From Bacteroidota bacterium (GTDB lineage Bacteria > Bacteroidota > Bacteroidia > Bacteroidales > JAAUTT01), in assembly GCA_021779665.1 (NCBI GenBank), contig JAJYAG010000021.1, positions 1 through 59,324 of the forward strand: a DNA stretch of 59,324 bases, read 5' to 3'. Position numbers and translations under genes: made by a program. The notes under the pieces are model-generated. The model did no database searches. It had not been told where the DNA came from and saw only the letters and a program-made list of their open reading frames with translations. Positions 40,740-49,798 of the stretch are shown here, one piece after another; positions within the stretch are counted from its first letter, which is position 1, and each line of letters opens with the position of its first letter.

Positions 40740-42302
40740 CTAATGCGCTCCCACTCCCAAATGTGTCCTCACTTTCTCGTCGTCGTATTTAAGTGCTGCT
40801 TCGGGCTCGCTGCTGAGTTTCGAACCGATATACCCGGCAATAAAAGCTGCTGGCAGCGATATTAAGGCCGGATTCTTCAACGGAAAAATGGCACTGCTGT
40901 TATGAAAAAGATCTACCCACACGGTAGGGCTGAGGATAATTAATACAAGGGATAGAACTGAGCCTGTTACAATACTCCAGACGGCTCCCCGGGTGGTAAA
41001 ATTTCGCCATGTGATGGAAAGCAATAATGATGGAAAGTTTGCACTTGCTGCAATGGCAAAAGCAAGTCCAACCATAAATGCCACATTCTGGCCTTTGAAT
41101 ATTAGCCCGAGTATGATAGCTATGATGCCCAAGGTTATGGTAGCTCTTTTAGCTATTTTCACCTCGCTGCGTTCGTCGGGCATTCCTTTTTTAATAACAT
41201 TGATATATAAATCGTGCGAAATGGATGATGCTCCGGAGAGGGTAAGTCCCGCCACCACAGCCAGAATTGTTGCAAAAGCAACCGCTGCGATAAAACCCAT
41301 AAACCCAGGTCCCCCTATTGCATCGGAGAGAAGAATGGCAGCCATATTCCCGCCTTTATCCCCACCGGCTGTTATAGCTTCGTGTCCAACCAACAACATA
41401 GCACCAAATCCTATAAAAAATGTGAGTATGTAAAAATAACCAATCAATCCCGTGGCTACAAATACCGATTTACGGGCCTGTTTGGCATCAGGAACCGAAT
41501 AGAACCGCATTAAAATATGTGGTAATCCTGCCGTTCCCAGCATTAAAGCCAAACCTAACGATATGGCATCCCATGGATTGGAAATATAGCTTCCCGGCGA
41601 AATTACACTGATGTCGAACCTTTCAACAGCAGCCTGACACAAAGTGATGGGATTGTAGCCAAATTGAGAGAGTGTAAGAATAACCATAACAGTAGCTCCT
41701 CCGATTAATAAAATGGCTTTTATAATCTGAACCCACGTAATGGCAAGCATTCCCCCGAAAAGAACATAGGCAGTCATTACCGCACCGACAATAATTACAG
41801 AGGTGGTATAGGATATTCCAAAAAGCTTGGTGATGAGGCTCCCTCCTCCTACCATTTGAGCTATAAGGTAAAATGCTATTGTCATAAGGGAACCTGTTGC
41901 CGATGCAATTCTAACTGGGCGCTGTTTCAGTCGAAAAGCAACAACATCAGAAAATGTATATTTTCCCAGATTACGGAGAGGTTCGGCTATAAGAAACATG
42001 ATTAACGGCCACCCCACCAAAAATCCAATGGAATATATCAAACCATCGAAACCCTTCAGCGAAACCATACCTGCGATTCCCAGGAAGGATGCTGCACTCA
42101 TATAATCTCCTGCTAAAGCTAAACCGTTCTGAAAACCAGTAATATTCCGGTTAGCGGCATAAAATGCAGCCGTGGTCTTAGTTTTTTTAGCTGCCCAGTA
42201 AGTGATATAGAGGGTTAGAACCACGATTACAAAAAACATAATAATGGCAAAAAGATTAACCTCCTGCGCTACAACTTGTCCAATAATCCATGAGGGTTTC
42301 AT
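40740..42302 (-). CDS. actP: sodium/solute symporter, acetate permease type
   Basis: The 520-residue protein has about 13 membrane segments of the SSS family. It shows the ActP hallmarks FYAANRNITGFQNGLALAGDYMSAASFLGIAGMVSLKGFDGLIYSIGFLVGWPL and GTAGLPHILMRFYSVPDAKQARKSV. ActP takes up acetate and other short monocarboxylates with a cation. The gene overlaps the upstream DUF485 gene by 4 bases, the classical yjcH-actP pairing. The substrate is inferred from this pairing and close similarity. Confidence 0.92.
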   Translation of the reverse strand: MKPSWIIGQVVAQEVNLFAIIMFFVIVVLTLYITYWAAKKTKTTAAFYAANRNITGFQNGLALAGDYMSAASFLGIAGMVSLKGFDGLIYSIGFLVGWPLIMFLIAEPLRNLGKYTFSDVVAFRLKQRPVRIASATGSLMTIAFYLIAQMVGGGSLITKLFGISYTTSVIIVGAVMTAYVLFGGMLAITWVQIIKAILLIGGATVMVILTLSQFGYNPITLCQAAVERFDISVISPGSYISNPWDAISLGLALMLGTAGLPHILMRFYSVPDAKQARKSVFVATGLIGYFYILTFFIGFGAMLLVGHEAITAGGDKGGNMAAILLSDAIGGPGFMGFIAAVAFATILAVVAGLTLSGASSISHDLYINVIKKGMPDERSEVKIAKRATITLGIIAIILGLIFKGQNVAFMVGLAFAIAASANFPSLLLSITWRNFTTRGAVWSIVTGSVLSLVLIILSPTVWVDLFHNSSAIFPLKNPALISLPAAFIAGYIGSKLSSEPEAALKYDDEKVRTHLGVGAH

Positions 42303-42583
42303 AGCATTTTCCTTTTAAGTTCATCCACTTGCTTGTCGTAAACTCTGTTTGCCCACCAGGTATAAACTCCGGTTAGCAGCCAGGCTACAATCAATATTCC
42401 AATACCGATCGGTAAGCCAATCGTTAAATCTTTTCCGATAGGCCTGGCTAGAAATTCTTTATCGAAAGCAATAAGCAGAATAAAACCAAAATAGATGATT
42501 AACATAAGGAATGTAAGCAGCAGGGACACCTGCCACTTCTGCTTCACCATTCGCTTAAACTCAGGTAAGTCGTGATGTTTCAT
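42299..42583 (-). CDS. DUF485 membrane protein (YjcH-like)
   Basis: The protein is 94 residues from the ATG at 42581-42583 (MKHHDLPEFKRMVKQKW). The longer frame to 42640 adds an unrelated leader. It has two membrane helices (VSLLLTFLMLIIYFGFILLIAF and LTIGLPIGIGILIVAWLLTGVYTWWANRVYD) with the DUF485 ending YTWWANRxYD. It is made together with the acetate symporter through an ATGA overlap and probably assists its assembly. Confidence 0.9.
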   Translation of the reverse strand: MKHHDLPEFKRMVKQKWQVSLLLTFLMLIIYFGFILLIAFDKEFLARPIGKDLTIGLPIGIGILIVAWLLTGVYTWWANRVYDKQVDELKRKML

Positions 42584-42793
42584 ATTTGTAGTGTAAAGGA
42601 TTTCTGTGCGTAGCTTTTTAATTAAAACCCCGAAAAGCAAAAATGTTCGGAAAATGTTTAATTAGTACCCAATAACAAGTAATTATTAACCAGACTATCA
42701 GTCAACTGTTCTTCTAATTCCACGCACCGGAATAAGAATTATTTATTCAGTTTTTTGTTAAATTGCAACAACCAATTAAACCAGTATTCAATT

Positions 42794-44026
42794 ATGTTTT
42801 CTATTTCTGCCCTCCCTCATAAACTAACCGTAAATTCAGTTTTACCCGTATTCTGTCTTATTCTGCTCTCGTGTGGACAAGTTCTTGATAATAGTAAAAA
42901 CGAAAATGCTGACAGTTCAATAAGTGTAAGAACTTCAGAAATAATGGATACCATGTTTGTTGATGGTTTCGACTATCCCGTAGGAAATAAGGATGGCAAA
43001 GGTGAATACGTATCGAAAACAGATGGCAGAACTTACAAGTCGTGGTACATCGCAACTGATTTTGCCGAAAATTATTCCTTGGGCATCCACCCCGGAATAG
43101 ATATGAATGGAAGTGGTGGAGGAAATACCGATCTGGCCCAGCCGGTGTATTCCATAGCCAGAGGAATTGTTGAAACCGCCGCCGATTTTGGAAAACCCTG
43201 GGGGCACATTGTTACAGTTAAGCATAAGTACTTAAGGAATGGTAAAGTTTACATTTGTTATTCGGTGTATGCTCATCTTGAAGGACTCAAGGTTAAAAAA
43301 GGCGATCGCATTAACAAAAGAACTACAATTGGCGAAATTGGCACTGGTGGCGGGAGTTATCCTGCCCATTTGCATCTCGAAATACGAAAGAACAGCATGG
43401 CGAACTTCGACACTGATTACTGGCCAAGTTCCAATTCAAAAGACGCTGATTGGGTGAAGGATCATTATGAACATCCTAAAAAATTTATCGATTCTCACCG
43501 GAAACTCACCGCACCTTACAAGGAAAATCAATTCATAATTGCTTCTAAAAAGGAATACGCGCTTTATTTTTACCAGAAAGGTAAACTTTCCGGGCAATAT
43601 GAAATTGCTCTGAGCCAAAATCCAAATGGCCATAAGGAACGCGAAGGTGATTTGAAAATGCCCGAAGGAGAATACTACATTTGTGAAAAGCAAAAAGGAC
43701 CCTTTTATGGAAACTACGCTGAATTTTTAGGGCCTCGCCTCTTAAGAATAAGTTATCCAAACTCCTTTGATGCAGAATATGCCTTTAACAAAGGTTTAAT
43801 AACCAAAGCGGAAAAAGAAAAAATTACCTCTGCAATAAGAAACCGTGCTATACCTACAAAAAGTACAAAGCTTGGTGGCGGCATTGTAATTCATGGCTGG
43901 AAAGGTGACTGGACAGCTAATGGACGGCAAAATCTCACCTGGGGATGCATCAGCATGCACAATAACGATTTGGAAAGTTTTTACGATAAGGTAAAACTCA
44001 ACACCATAATTCATATTATACCCTAA
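42794..44026 (+). CDS. lipoprotein fusing an M23 endopeptidase and an L,D-transpeptidase
   Basis: The protein is 410 residues from ATG 42794, chosen because it gives a proper lipoprotein signal (ILLS-C27). Residues about 70-230 are a LytM/M23 domain with zinc ligands H99-x3-D103 (HPGID) and H192-L-H194. Residues about 255-410 are a YkuD domain with H367 (IVIHGWKG) and the nucleophile C385 (TWGCISM). Both act on peptidoglycan: M23 cuts peptide cross-links and YkuD makes 3-3 links or tethers proteins. Having both in one envelope lipoprotein is unusual. It is followed 6 bases later by a membrane-protein gene. Confidence 0.9.
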   Translation: MFSISALPHKLTVNSVLPVFCLILLSCGQVLDNSKNENADSSISVRTSEIMDTMFVDGFDYPVGNKDGKGEYVSKTDGRTYKSWYIATDFAENYSLGIHPGIDMNGSGGGNTDLAQPVYSIARGIVETAADFGKPWGHIVTVKHKYLRNGKVYICYSVYAHLEGLKVKKGDRINKRTTIGEIGTGGGSYPAHLHLEIRKNSMANFDTDYWPSSNSKDADWVKDHYEHPKKFIDSHRKLTAPYKENQFIIASKKEYALYFYQKGKLSGQYEIALSQNPNGHKEREGDLKMPEGEYYICEKQKGPFYGNYAEFLGPRLLRISYPNSFDAEYAFNKGLITKAEKEKITSAIRNRAIPTKSTKLGGGIVIHGWKGDWTANGRQNLTWGCISMHNNDLESFYDKVKLNTIIHIIP

Positions 44027-44032
44027 ACCAAC

Positions 44033-44509
44033 ATGTTAAACTTTAGCATAGAAAACTTATTAAAACAGGAAATTAAAATTCTACGTAAAGAAATTATCCG
44101 GGGGTATTTAACCGGTATTCTGGCAGGTATAATGGTTTCCTGCCTTTTCGGAATAGCAATGTTTGCAAAGAATTCATTGCTGACATCCAAAGATTTTTAC
44201 TTTATGCTCCTGATCATCACCGGAGCTGTTTTTATTACTTCGTTAACAGTAAGGAATCTTCTTATCGACCTCTATAGAGGCGTAAAGCATATTTACCAAT
44301 ATCCTGTGACTGAAAAACTTTCTTATCAGGATAACGAACCTGGTGTTGGTGGTGAGAAAATGAAATATTATCTCATTTCCGAAAAGAAAAAATTCCAGGT
44401 AAGTGAAAAGGAATATAATTATGCTCAGGTAAATGATTTTGTGTTTGAAGATGAGGCGCCCAAATCGGGTCTATCCCTGAAAGTAGTAGTCCATAAAAGT
44501 TCCTTATAA
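44033..44509 (+). CDS. hypothetical membrane protein
   Basis: The 158-residue protein has two membrane helices (about 26-47 and 56-75), an amphipathic N-terminus and a polar cytoplasmic C-terminus (EPGVGGEKMKYYLISEKKKFQVSEKEYNYAQV), which resembles a small PH- or beta-type module. The family is unknown. It is 6 bases after the M23/L,D-transpeptidase gene and probably in its operon. The 268 bases after it hold no gene. Confidence 0.7.
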   Translation: MLNFSIENLLKQEIKILRKEIIRGYLTGILAGIMVSCLFGIAMFAKNSLLTSKDFYFMLLIITGAVFITSLTVRNLLIDLYRGVKHIYQYPVTEKLSYQDNEPGVGGEKMKYYLISEKKKFQVSEKEYNYAQVNDFVFEDEAPKSGLSLKVVVHKSSL

Positions 44510-44778
44510 ATTACATTACAAAATTGTTTTTAGCTTTCTTCCTTTTGAACGTTCCCGTTATTAACTTCTTCAGAGAATTCCCATTTCTTATTAATCCGAC
44601 AAATTCATCCTAATCATGCATAATACCAGAAGAAACTTAAGTGCAAATTACTTCTAAATACAGTCTATTTATAATTAGTATAAATTAAAATAATTATCTT
44701 GCTTTTGCTGAAATATCAGTAAAACAAAAACTAAACAGGTACTGAGTTGTTTAAAAACTGGTTCGGAATAATAAGGAT

Positions 44779-46089
44779 ATGGATCAGATTATAAGCAATA
44801 CAGCTGATTTTGAAACATCGGAAGCCATGCTGGAAAAAGAACTCGCGGAACATAAAAAGAGTGAATCTAAATTTAAAGGCTTACTGGAGTCAGCTCCCGA
44901 CTCAATGGTTATTACCAATGGTGAAGGGGTTATCCTTATGGTAAATGCCCAAACCGAAAGGATTTTCAGATATCACCGTTCTGAAATGATCGGGAAAAAA
45001 GTTGAAATTCTGATTCCTCGCAGATTTCACGATAAGCACACGCATCACAGGCATGATTATGTTGAAAATCCAAAAGTGAGAGCCATGGGTGCCGGAATGG
45101 TACTTTATGGCCGACGGAGTGACGGTAGTGAATTCCCGGTAGAAGTAAGTCTGAGCCCTCTTAAACTCGACGATGGTGAATTTATGGTGATATCGGCCAT
45201 TCGCGACACTTCACGACAGAAGGAAATTGAGGATGAAATAAAAAAGATTAACGAAAACCTGGAGCTTCTCATTCAGGAACGCACAAAAGACCTGGAAGAT
45301 GCCCTGATGAAAGAAAAGGAAACACGCCTGGAAAATGCAAAGCTTAACGAAGAATTGCAGCATGCCAATGCCGAACTGGAACAAAGAGTTGCCAAACGAA
45401 CCCTTGAGCTTGAAGCCATTAATAAAGAGCTGGAGGCTTTTTCCTATTCTGTGTCGCACGACCTGAGAGCTCCTTTGAGAAGCATCGACGGGTTCAGCAA
45501 CAAATTGCTGAAGGATTACAGTTCGGGATTCGACGACCAGGCAAAGGATTATTTCAACCGGATTATGAATGCAAGCCGGAAAATGGGCATTCTTATTGAC
45601 GATCTGCTTAAGCTGGCGCGACTTTCGCGGGTGGAAATGCGGATAGAAAAGGTTAATTTAACAGAGATCGCCTGGGGCATTGCTTCCGAATTAAAAGAAT
45701 CGAATCCGGAAAGAAATGTTGAATTTCAGATTATGGAAGATATGGTTGCAACGGCCGACCGTAACCTGATTCAGATTGCCCTTCAGAACCTGCTGGGTAA
45801 TGCGTGGAAATACTCCAAAAATAAAGCCTTTACGCTTATCGAGTTTGGCATTATTAAAAATGCCGGAGAGGAAGTTTACTTCATAAAAGACAATGGTGTA
45901 GGTTTCGATATGCGTTATGTCGATAAGCTCTTTGGTGCTTTTCAGAGGCTCCACAGTGTTACCGAATTCGAAGGTACCGGCATAGGACTGGCAACTGTTC
46001 AACGCATCATTCGCCGGCATCATGGAAATATATGGGCCGAAAGCGAAGTGGATGCCGGCACCACCTTTTATTTCACAATCAACGATTAA
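44779..46089 (+). CDS. PAS-domain sensor histidine kinase
   Basis: The 436-residue protein has no membrane segment. A PAS domain lies at about 32-150 (LLESAPDSMVITNGEGVILMVNAQTERIF, RSDGSEFPVEVSLSPL). A coiled coil spans 150-220. The HisKA domain has H227 (YSVSHDLRAPLRSIDGF). The ATPase domain has the N box NLLGNAWKYSKN, DNGVGFD and GTGIGLATVQRI. The SHDLRAPL variant is that of phytochrome-type kinases, which pair with Rcp1-like regulators. Such a regulator follows 3 bases downstream. The ligand of the PAS domain is unknown. Confidence 0.93.
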   Translation: MDQIISNTADFETSEAMLEKELAEHKKSESKFKGLLESAPDSMVITNGEGVILMVNAQTERIFRYHRSEMIGKKVEILIPRRFHDKHTHHRHDYVENPKVRAMGAGMVLYGRRSDGSEFPVEVSLSPLKLDDGEFMVISAIRDTSRQKEIEDEIKKINENLELLIQERTKDLEDALMKEKETRLENAKLNEELQHANAELEQRVAKRTLELEAINKELEAFSYSVSHDLRAPLRSIDGFSNKLLKDYSSGFDDQAKDYFNRIMNASRKMGILIDDLLKLARLSRVEMRIEKVNLTEIAWGIASELKESNPERNVEFQIMEDMVATADRNLIQIALQNLLGNAWKYSKNKAFTLIEFGIIKNAGEEVYFIKDNGVGFDMRYVDKLFGAFQRLHSVTEFEGTGIGLATVQRIIRRHHGNIWAESEVDAGTTFYFTIND

Positions 46090-46092
46090 GAT

Positions 46093-46536
46093 ATGGTAAA
46101 AGAGAGAATTATCCTGCTGGTGGAAGACAATCCTGATGATGAATTGTTAACACTTCTCGCTTTTAAGGAAAACGAAATAGGAAATGAAGTGGTTATTACC
46201 CGCGATGGAGCCGAAGCTCTCGATTATCTTTTTGGAACGGGCAAATTTCAGGGAAGAGACGTTTCTGTCCTTCCCCAGGTGGTTTTGCTCGATTTAAAAC
46301 TTCCAAAAGTTGACGGCCTTGAGGTACTGAAGCAAATACGCCAGAATGACCTTACGAAACTGCTTCCGGTAGTGGTTTTAACCTCGTCGAAAGAAGAGAC
46401 TGATATTGTGAAAAGCTACGAATCGGGAGCCAACAGTTATATTCAAAAGCCTGTAGATTTCGAACAGTTTTCGGAAGCCATAAAACAACTTGGCTTGTAT
46501 TGGTTGTTATTGAACGAATTACCAGGCAGAAAATAG
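46093..46536 (+). CDS. single-domain response regulator, Rcp1-like
   Basis: The 147-residue receiver has an acidic pocket in LLVEDNPDDELL, the phospho-acceptor D67 (LLDLKLPKVDGLE), a switch Thr/Ser in VVLTSSKEE and K near residue 119 (YIQKPVDF). The insert before strand 3 (GTGKFQGRDVSVLPQ) is typical of the Rcp1 subfamily. It has no output domain. It sits between two kinases and probably relays phosphate from the first. Confidence 0.95.
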   Translation: MVKERIILLVEDNPDDELLTLLAFKENEIGNEVVITRDGAEALDYLFGTGKFQGRDVSVLPQVVLLDLKLPKVDGLEVLKQIRQNDLTKLLPVVVLTSSKEETDIVKSYESGANSYIQKPVDFEQFSEAIKQLGLYWLLLNELPGRK

Positions 46537-46542
46537 ACAATT

Positions 46543-48591
46543 ATGCAAAAGACAATTCAAGTACTTATAATTGAAGATAACGAAGACGATGCGCTGCTGG
46601 AAGTCGATGAGCTGATTCGCGGAGGTTATAAAATCGAATACGAACAGATTGAGACAAAGAACGAATTAATGCGGGCACTCGAAAGAAAAACCTGGGACTG
46701 TGTAATCTCAGATTTTTCAATGCCTCAGTTTTCAGGTCTCGAAGCGTTGGTTATTGTGAGGGAAACAGGGCTGGATATACCTTTTATCCTTGTTTCGGGA
46801 GCAATTGGCGAGGAAACCGCTGTTGCAGCCATGAAAGCCGGTGCACACGACTATATCATGAAAAACAACCTGAAAAGGCTTGTACCAGCTTTCGAACGCG
46901 AACTCAGGGAGGCCGATATCCGAAAGAAAAATAAAATTGCCGAAGAAACCATCCGGAACGAGCGAAAGCTTTTAAGAACACTGATCGATAATCTTCCCGA
47001 TCTGATTTACGTGAAAGATATATCGTGCCGCCGCATTATCGCAAATAAAGCCGATATTACCTTTCAGGGATTTGGAAATGAAGCTGACCTGATTGGACAC
47101 ACTGATCTCGAAATTTTTGGTGAAGAAAAAGGCAAACCAATGCTCGACGACGATCTTTTGATACTATTATCGGGCGATCCCGTTCTGAACCGGGAGGTAG
47201 TAAAACACGATGCCGCCGGAAAGCAGCACTGGTTTTTATGTTCTAAAATTCCGATACGGAACAGTCTCAACCAGATTACCGGTCTGGTAGCAATGGAACA
47301 CGACATTACCGACCGCAAAATTGCAGAATTGGCTTTGCAGGAAAGCGAAACGAACCTCAAACAACAAAATCACGAGTATCAGGCTCTCAACGAAGAGTAC
47401 CAGACACTTAACGAAGAGCTTGCCGAAACCATTGAGCATATTCAAAAGATAAACCAGGAACTAACTACAGCAAAAAATAAAGCTGAGGAAGCCGATAAAC
47501 TCAAATCGGCCTTTCTGGCAAACATGAGCCATGAAATTCGTACCCCCCTGAATGCTATTCTGGGTTTTGCCGGCTTTTTGAAAAATCCCGGACTGAGCCA
47601 TGAAAAAACAGTTTCGTTTGTAGATATCATCGATTCGAGCGGCCAGCAATTATTGGGTATTATAAACGACATTCTCGACATATCAAAAATTGAGGCAGGC
47701 CAGATATCGATTTCAATTGGGCCGGTAAACATAACTACCGTTCTTACTGAGCTTTATCAGCAGTTCGAAAAGCAGGCTGAACAAAAAGGAATACGAATAA
47801 GGCTGAACCATGATCTCCAGCACCGAAACATTGAAATTGCAACTGATGAGATAAGATTGCGTCAGATAATCACAAACCTGCTAAGCAATGCTGTAAAGTT
47901 CACCCACGAGGGATATGTTGAGCTGGGCTCAGAAATAATTGACGATTATTTTGAAATATATGTAAAGGATTCCGGGATTGGAATTTCGGAAACTGACAGG
48001 CAGGTTATTTTTGAACCTTTCCGGCAGGTAGAAAACAATAATTCGCGCATGTACGGAGGCAATGGACTGGGATTATCGATCTCAAAGGCCCTGGTTGAAA
48101 AACTGGGAGGTACTATTTCAGTCGATTCCGAACCCGGCAGTGGATCTACCTTCCGGTTTACAATTCCGCTTAACATTAAAAAGCAGGTTAAAAAAAGCAA
48201 TATCAACGAAGCTTCTGAAGCACATTGGGATAAGCATATTATTCTTATTGCCGAAGACGAATGTTATAATTACCTTTTCCTGAAAGAGTTATTATCTCCC
48301 ACCGGCGTAAAATTGCTCCATGCGCGCGATGGAAAAGAAGCTGTAGAACTTGTTCGCAAAAATCCGCAGATTTCGCTGGTACTAATGGATTTAAAAATGC
48401 CCGTAATGGACGGCTATACAGCTACCCGGATAATTAAGGAGTTAAAACCCCGCATGCCGGTAATTGCACAAACAGCCTATGCAATGAGCGAAGACAAAGA
48501 AAAAACTGCTGATGCCGGCTTCGACAATTTTATTGCCAAACCAATTGTTCAGGACAACTTTATAAAAGTACTTGCCGACTATATAGAGTAG
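46543..48591 (+). CDS. hybrid histidine kinase (REC-PAS-HisKA-ATPase-REC)
   Basis: The 682-residue soluble protein has a receiver at 1-125 (D57 in VISDFSMPQFSG), a PAS domain at about 145-265 (IDNLPDLIYVKDISCRRIIANKA), and a short coiled coil (YQALNEEYQTLNEELAETIEHI). HisKA has H330 (FLANMSHEIRTPLNAIL), followed by an ATPase domain (DSGIGISE, GGNGLGLSISKALVEKLGG). The C-terminal receiver has D616 (LVLMDLKMPVMDGY). The N-terminal receiver lets it be switched by another kinase. It is the third gene of a three-gene operon (6-base gap). Confidence 0.93.
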   Translation: MQKTIQVLIIEDNEDDALLEVDELIRGGYKIEYEQIETKNELMRALERKTWDCVISDFSMPQFSGLEALVIVRETGLDIPFILVSGAIGEETAVAAMKAGAHDYIMKNNLKRLVPAFERELREADIRKKNKIAEETIRNERKLLRTLIDNLPDLIYVKDISCRRIIANKADITFQGFGNEADLIGHTDLEIFGEEKGKPMLDDDLLILLSGDPVLNREVVKHDAAGKQHWFLCSKIPIRNSLNQITGLVAMEHDITDRKIAELALQESETNLKQQNHEYQALNEEYQTLNEELAETIEHIQKINQELTTAKNKAEEADKLKSAFLANMSHEIRTPLNAILGFAGFLKNPGLSHEKTVSFVDIIDSSGQQLLGIINDILDISKIEAGQISISIGPVNITTVLTELYQQFEKQAEQKGIRIRLNHDLQHRNIEIATDEIRLRQIITNLLSNAVKFTHEGYVELGSEIIDDYFEIYVKDSGIGISETDRQVIFEPFRQVENNNSRMYGGNGLGLSISKALVEKLGGTISVDSEPGSGSTFRFTIPLNIKKQVKKSNINEASEAHWDKHIILIAEDECYNYLFLKELLSPTGVKLLHARDGKEAVELVRKNPQISLVLMDLKMPVMDGYTATRIIKELKPRMPVIAQTAYAMSEDKEKTADAGFDNFIAKPIVQDNFIKVLADYIE

Positions 48592-48612
48592 CTGACAGAC
48601 AGCTTTTAGCAA

Positions 48613-49767
48613 TTAAAAACCAGGCGCTATAAATTTTTTAACGGAAAAGATAAAAGTAGTGCCTTTACCGGGTTCGGACTCACAGGTAATTTTTCCACCA
48701 AGAAGTTCTATAAGCGAACGGGAAATAAACAAACCAAGTCCGTTACCGCCATATTGGCGGCCAAAAGACTCGTCGCATTGCCTGAAGGGCTTAAAAATTA
48801 TTTCCTGCATCTCGTGAGAAATACCAATTCCACTGTCCTCCACTTTAAACACAATTTCTTCACCTGTGCTGCTTTCTTCGGCTGATACCTTAACATAGCC
48901 CTTGTGTGTGAATTTGAAAGCATTGTCGATGATCAGCTCCAGTGCTGTTACAATTTTGTCCTTATCGTTAACAATTGTCAGTTTCTCGTTTACTGAGGCG
49001 GAAAATTTAACTGAACTATTATTTAAGTATTTCGCGCTTCGGGCCTCCAGAATATCATTAATAATTCCGGCGGGCGAAAATTCTTCGGTGGTAATCTGCA
49101 CCTGTTCTGTTGTTATGGCTGAAGCCATGATAATGCTCTCCAGCATTTTCAATAAATCGTAGCTATTTTGAATACAATGGTCAATCAGTGTTTTTACATG
49201 ATCCTGATTGGCTTCGTCCCGGGCAATACTTGCAAATCCGACAATAGCATTCAGAGGGGTTCGTATTTCGTGGGAAAAATTCCTGAGAAACACACTCTTA
49301 AGTTCATTCAACTTCATTTCGCGCTCCATCGATTCCTGGAGCTTTTTGTTATTTTCCATCAATAACTCAAGCAGTCTCTTATTTTCTTTTCTAATTTGGT
49401 ACGACTCCACCGCATTCTTCAGCACAATCCTCATTTCATTATAATTCCATGGTTTTTGAATAAAATTTTTAAGGCAATTCATATTTATAGCCTTAATAAC
49501 AGCATCGAGATCAGCGTACCCCGATATTACAATAAAAACAACATCTTCAAACTGGTCCTTAATCCGCTCGATAAACGAAATCCCATCCTCCTTGGGCATT
49601 TTGAAATCAACCAGTGCCAAAGCAATTTCCTCTGTCTCAAGAATTTTCATTCCCTGGCTTGCACTTTCAGCCGTAAACACCTCATAATCCTTTGAAAAAG
49701 AAACCTTGAAACCCACAAGATTTTCAGGTTCATCATCAATATACAACAGTTTAGGACGATCACTCAT
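48613..49767 (-). CDS. receiver-histidine kinase fusion
   Basis: The 384-residue protein has a receiver at 1-120 (YIDDEPENL, D54 in LVDFKMPKEDG, KNFIQKPWNYNEM), a helical linker, HisKA with H166 (FLRNFSHEIRTPLNAIVGFA) and an ATPase domain (DSGIGISHEMQEIIFKPFRQCDESFGRQYGGNGLGLFISRSL). There is no sensor domain. Its input must be phosphate from another kinase, likely one of the hybrids upstream. It is the last gene of the minus-strand signalling cluster, 31 bases after the MCP. Confidence 0.93.
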   Translation of the reverse strand: MSDRPKLLYIDDEPENLVGFKVSFSKDYEVFTAESASQGMKILETEEIALALVDFKMPKEDGISFIERIKDQFEDVVFIVISGYADLDAVIKAINMNCLKNFIQKPWNYNEMRIVLKNAVESYQIRKENKRLLELLMENNKKLQESMEREMKLNELKSVFLRNFSHEIRTPLNAIVGFASIARDEANQDHVKTLIDHCIQNSYDLLKMLESIIMASAITTEQVQITTEEFSPAGIINDILEARSAKYLNNSSVKFSASVNEKLTIVNDKDKIVTALELIIDNAFKFTHKGYVKVSAEESSTGEEIVFKVEDSGIGISHEMQEIIFKPFRQCDESFGRQYGGNGLGLFISRSLIELLGGKITCESEPGKGTTFIFSVKKFIAPGF

Positions 49768-49798
49768 ACTTTCAATTATTATTACATTAATTCACCTT

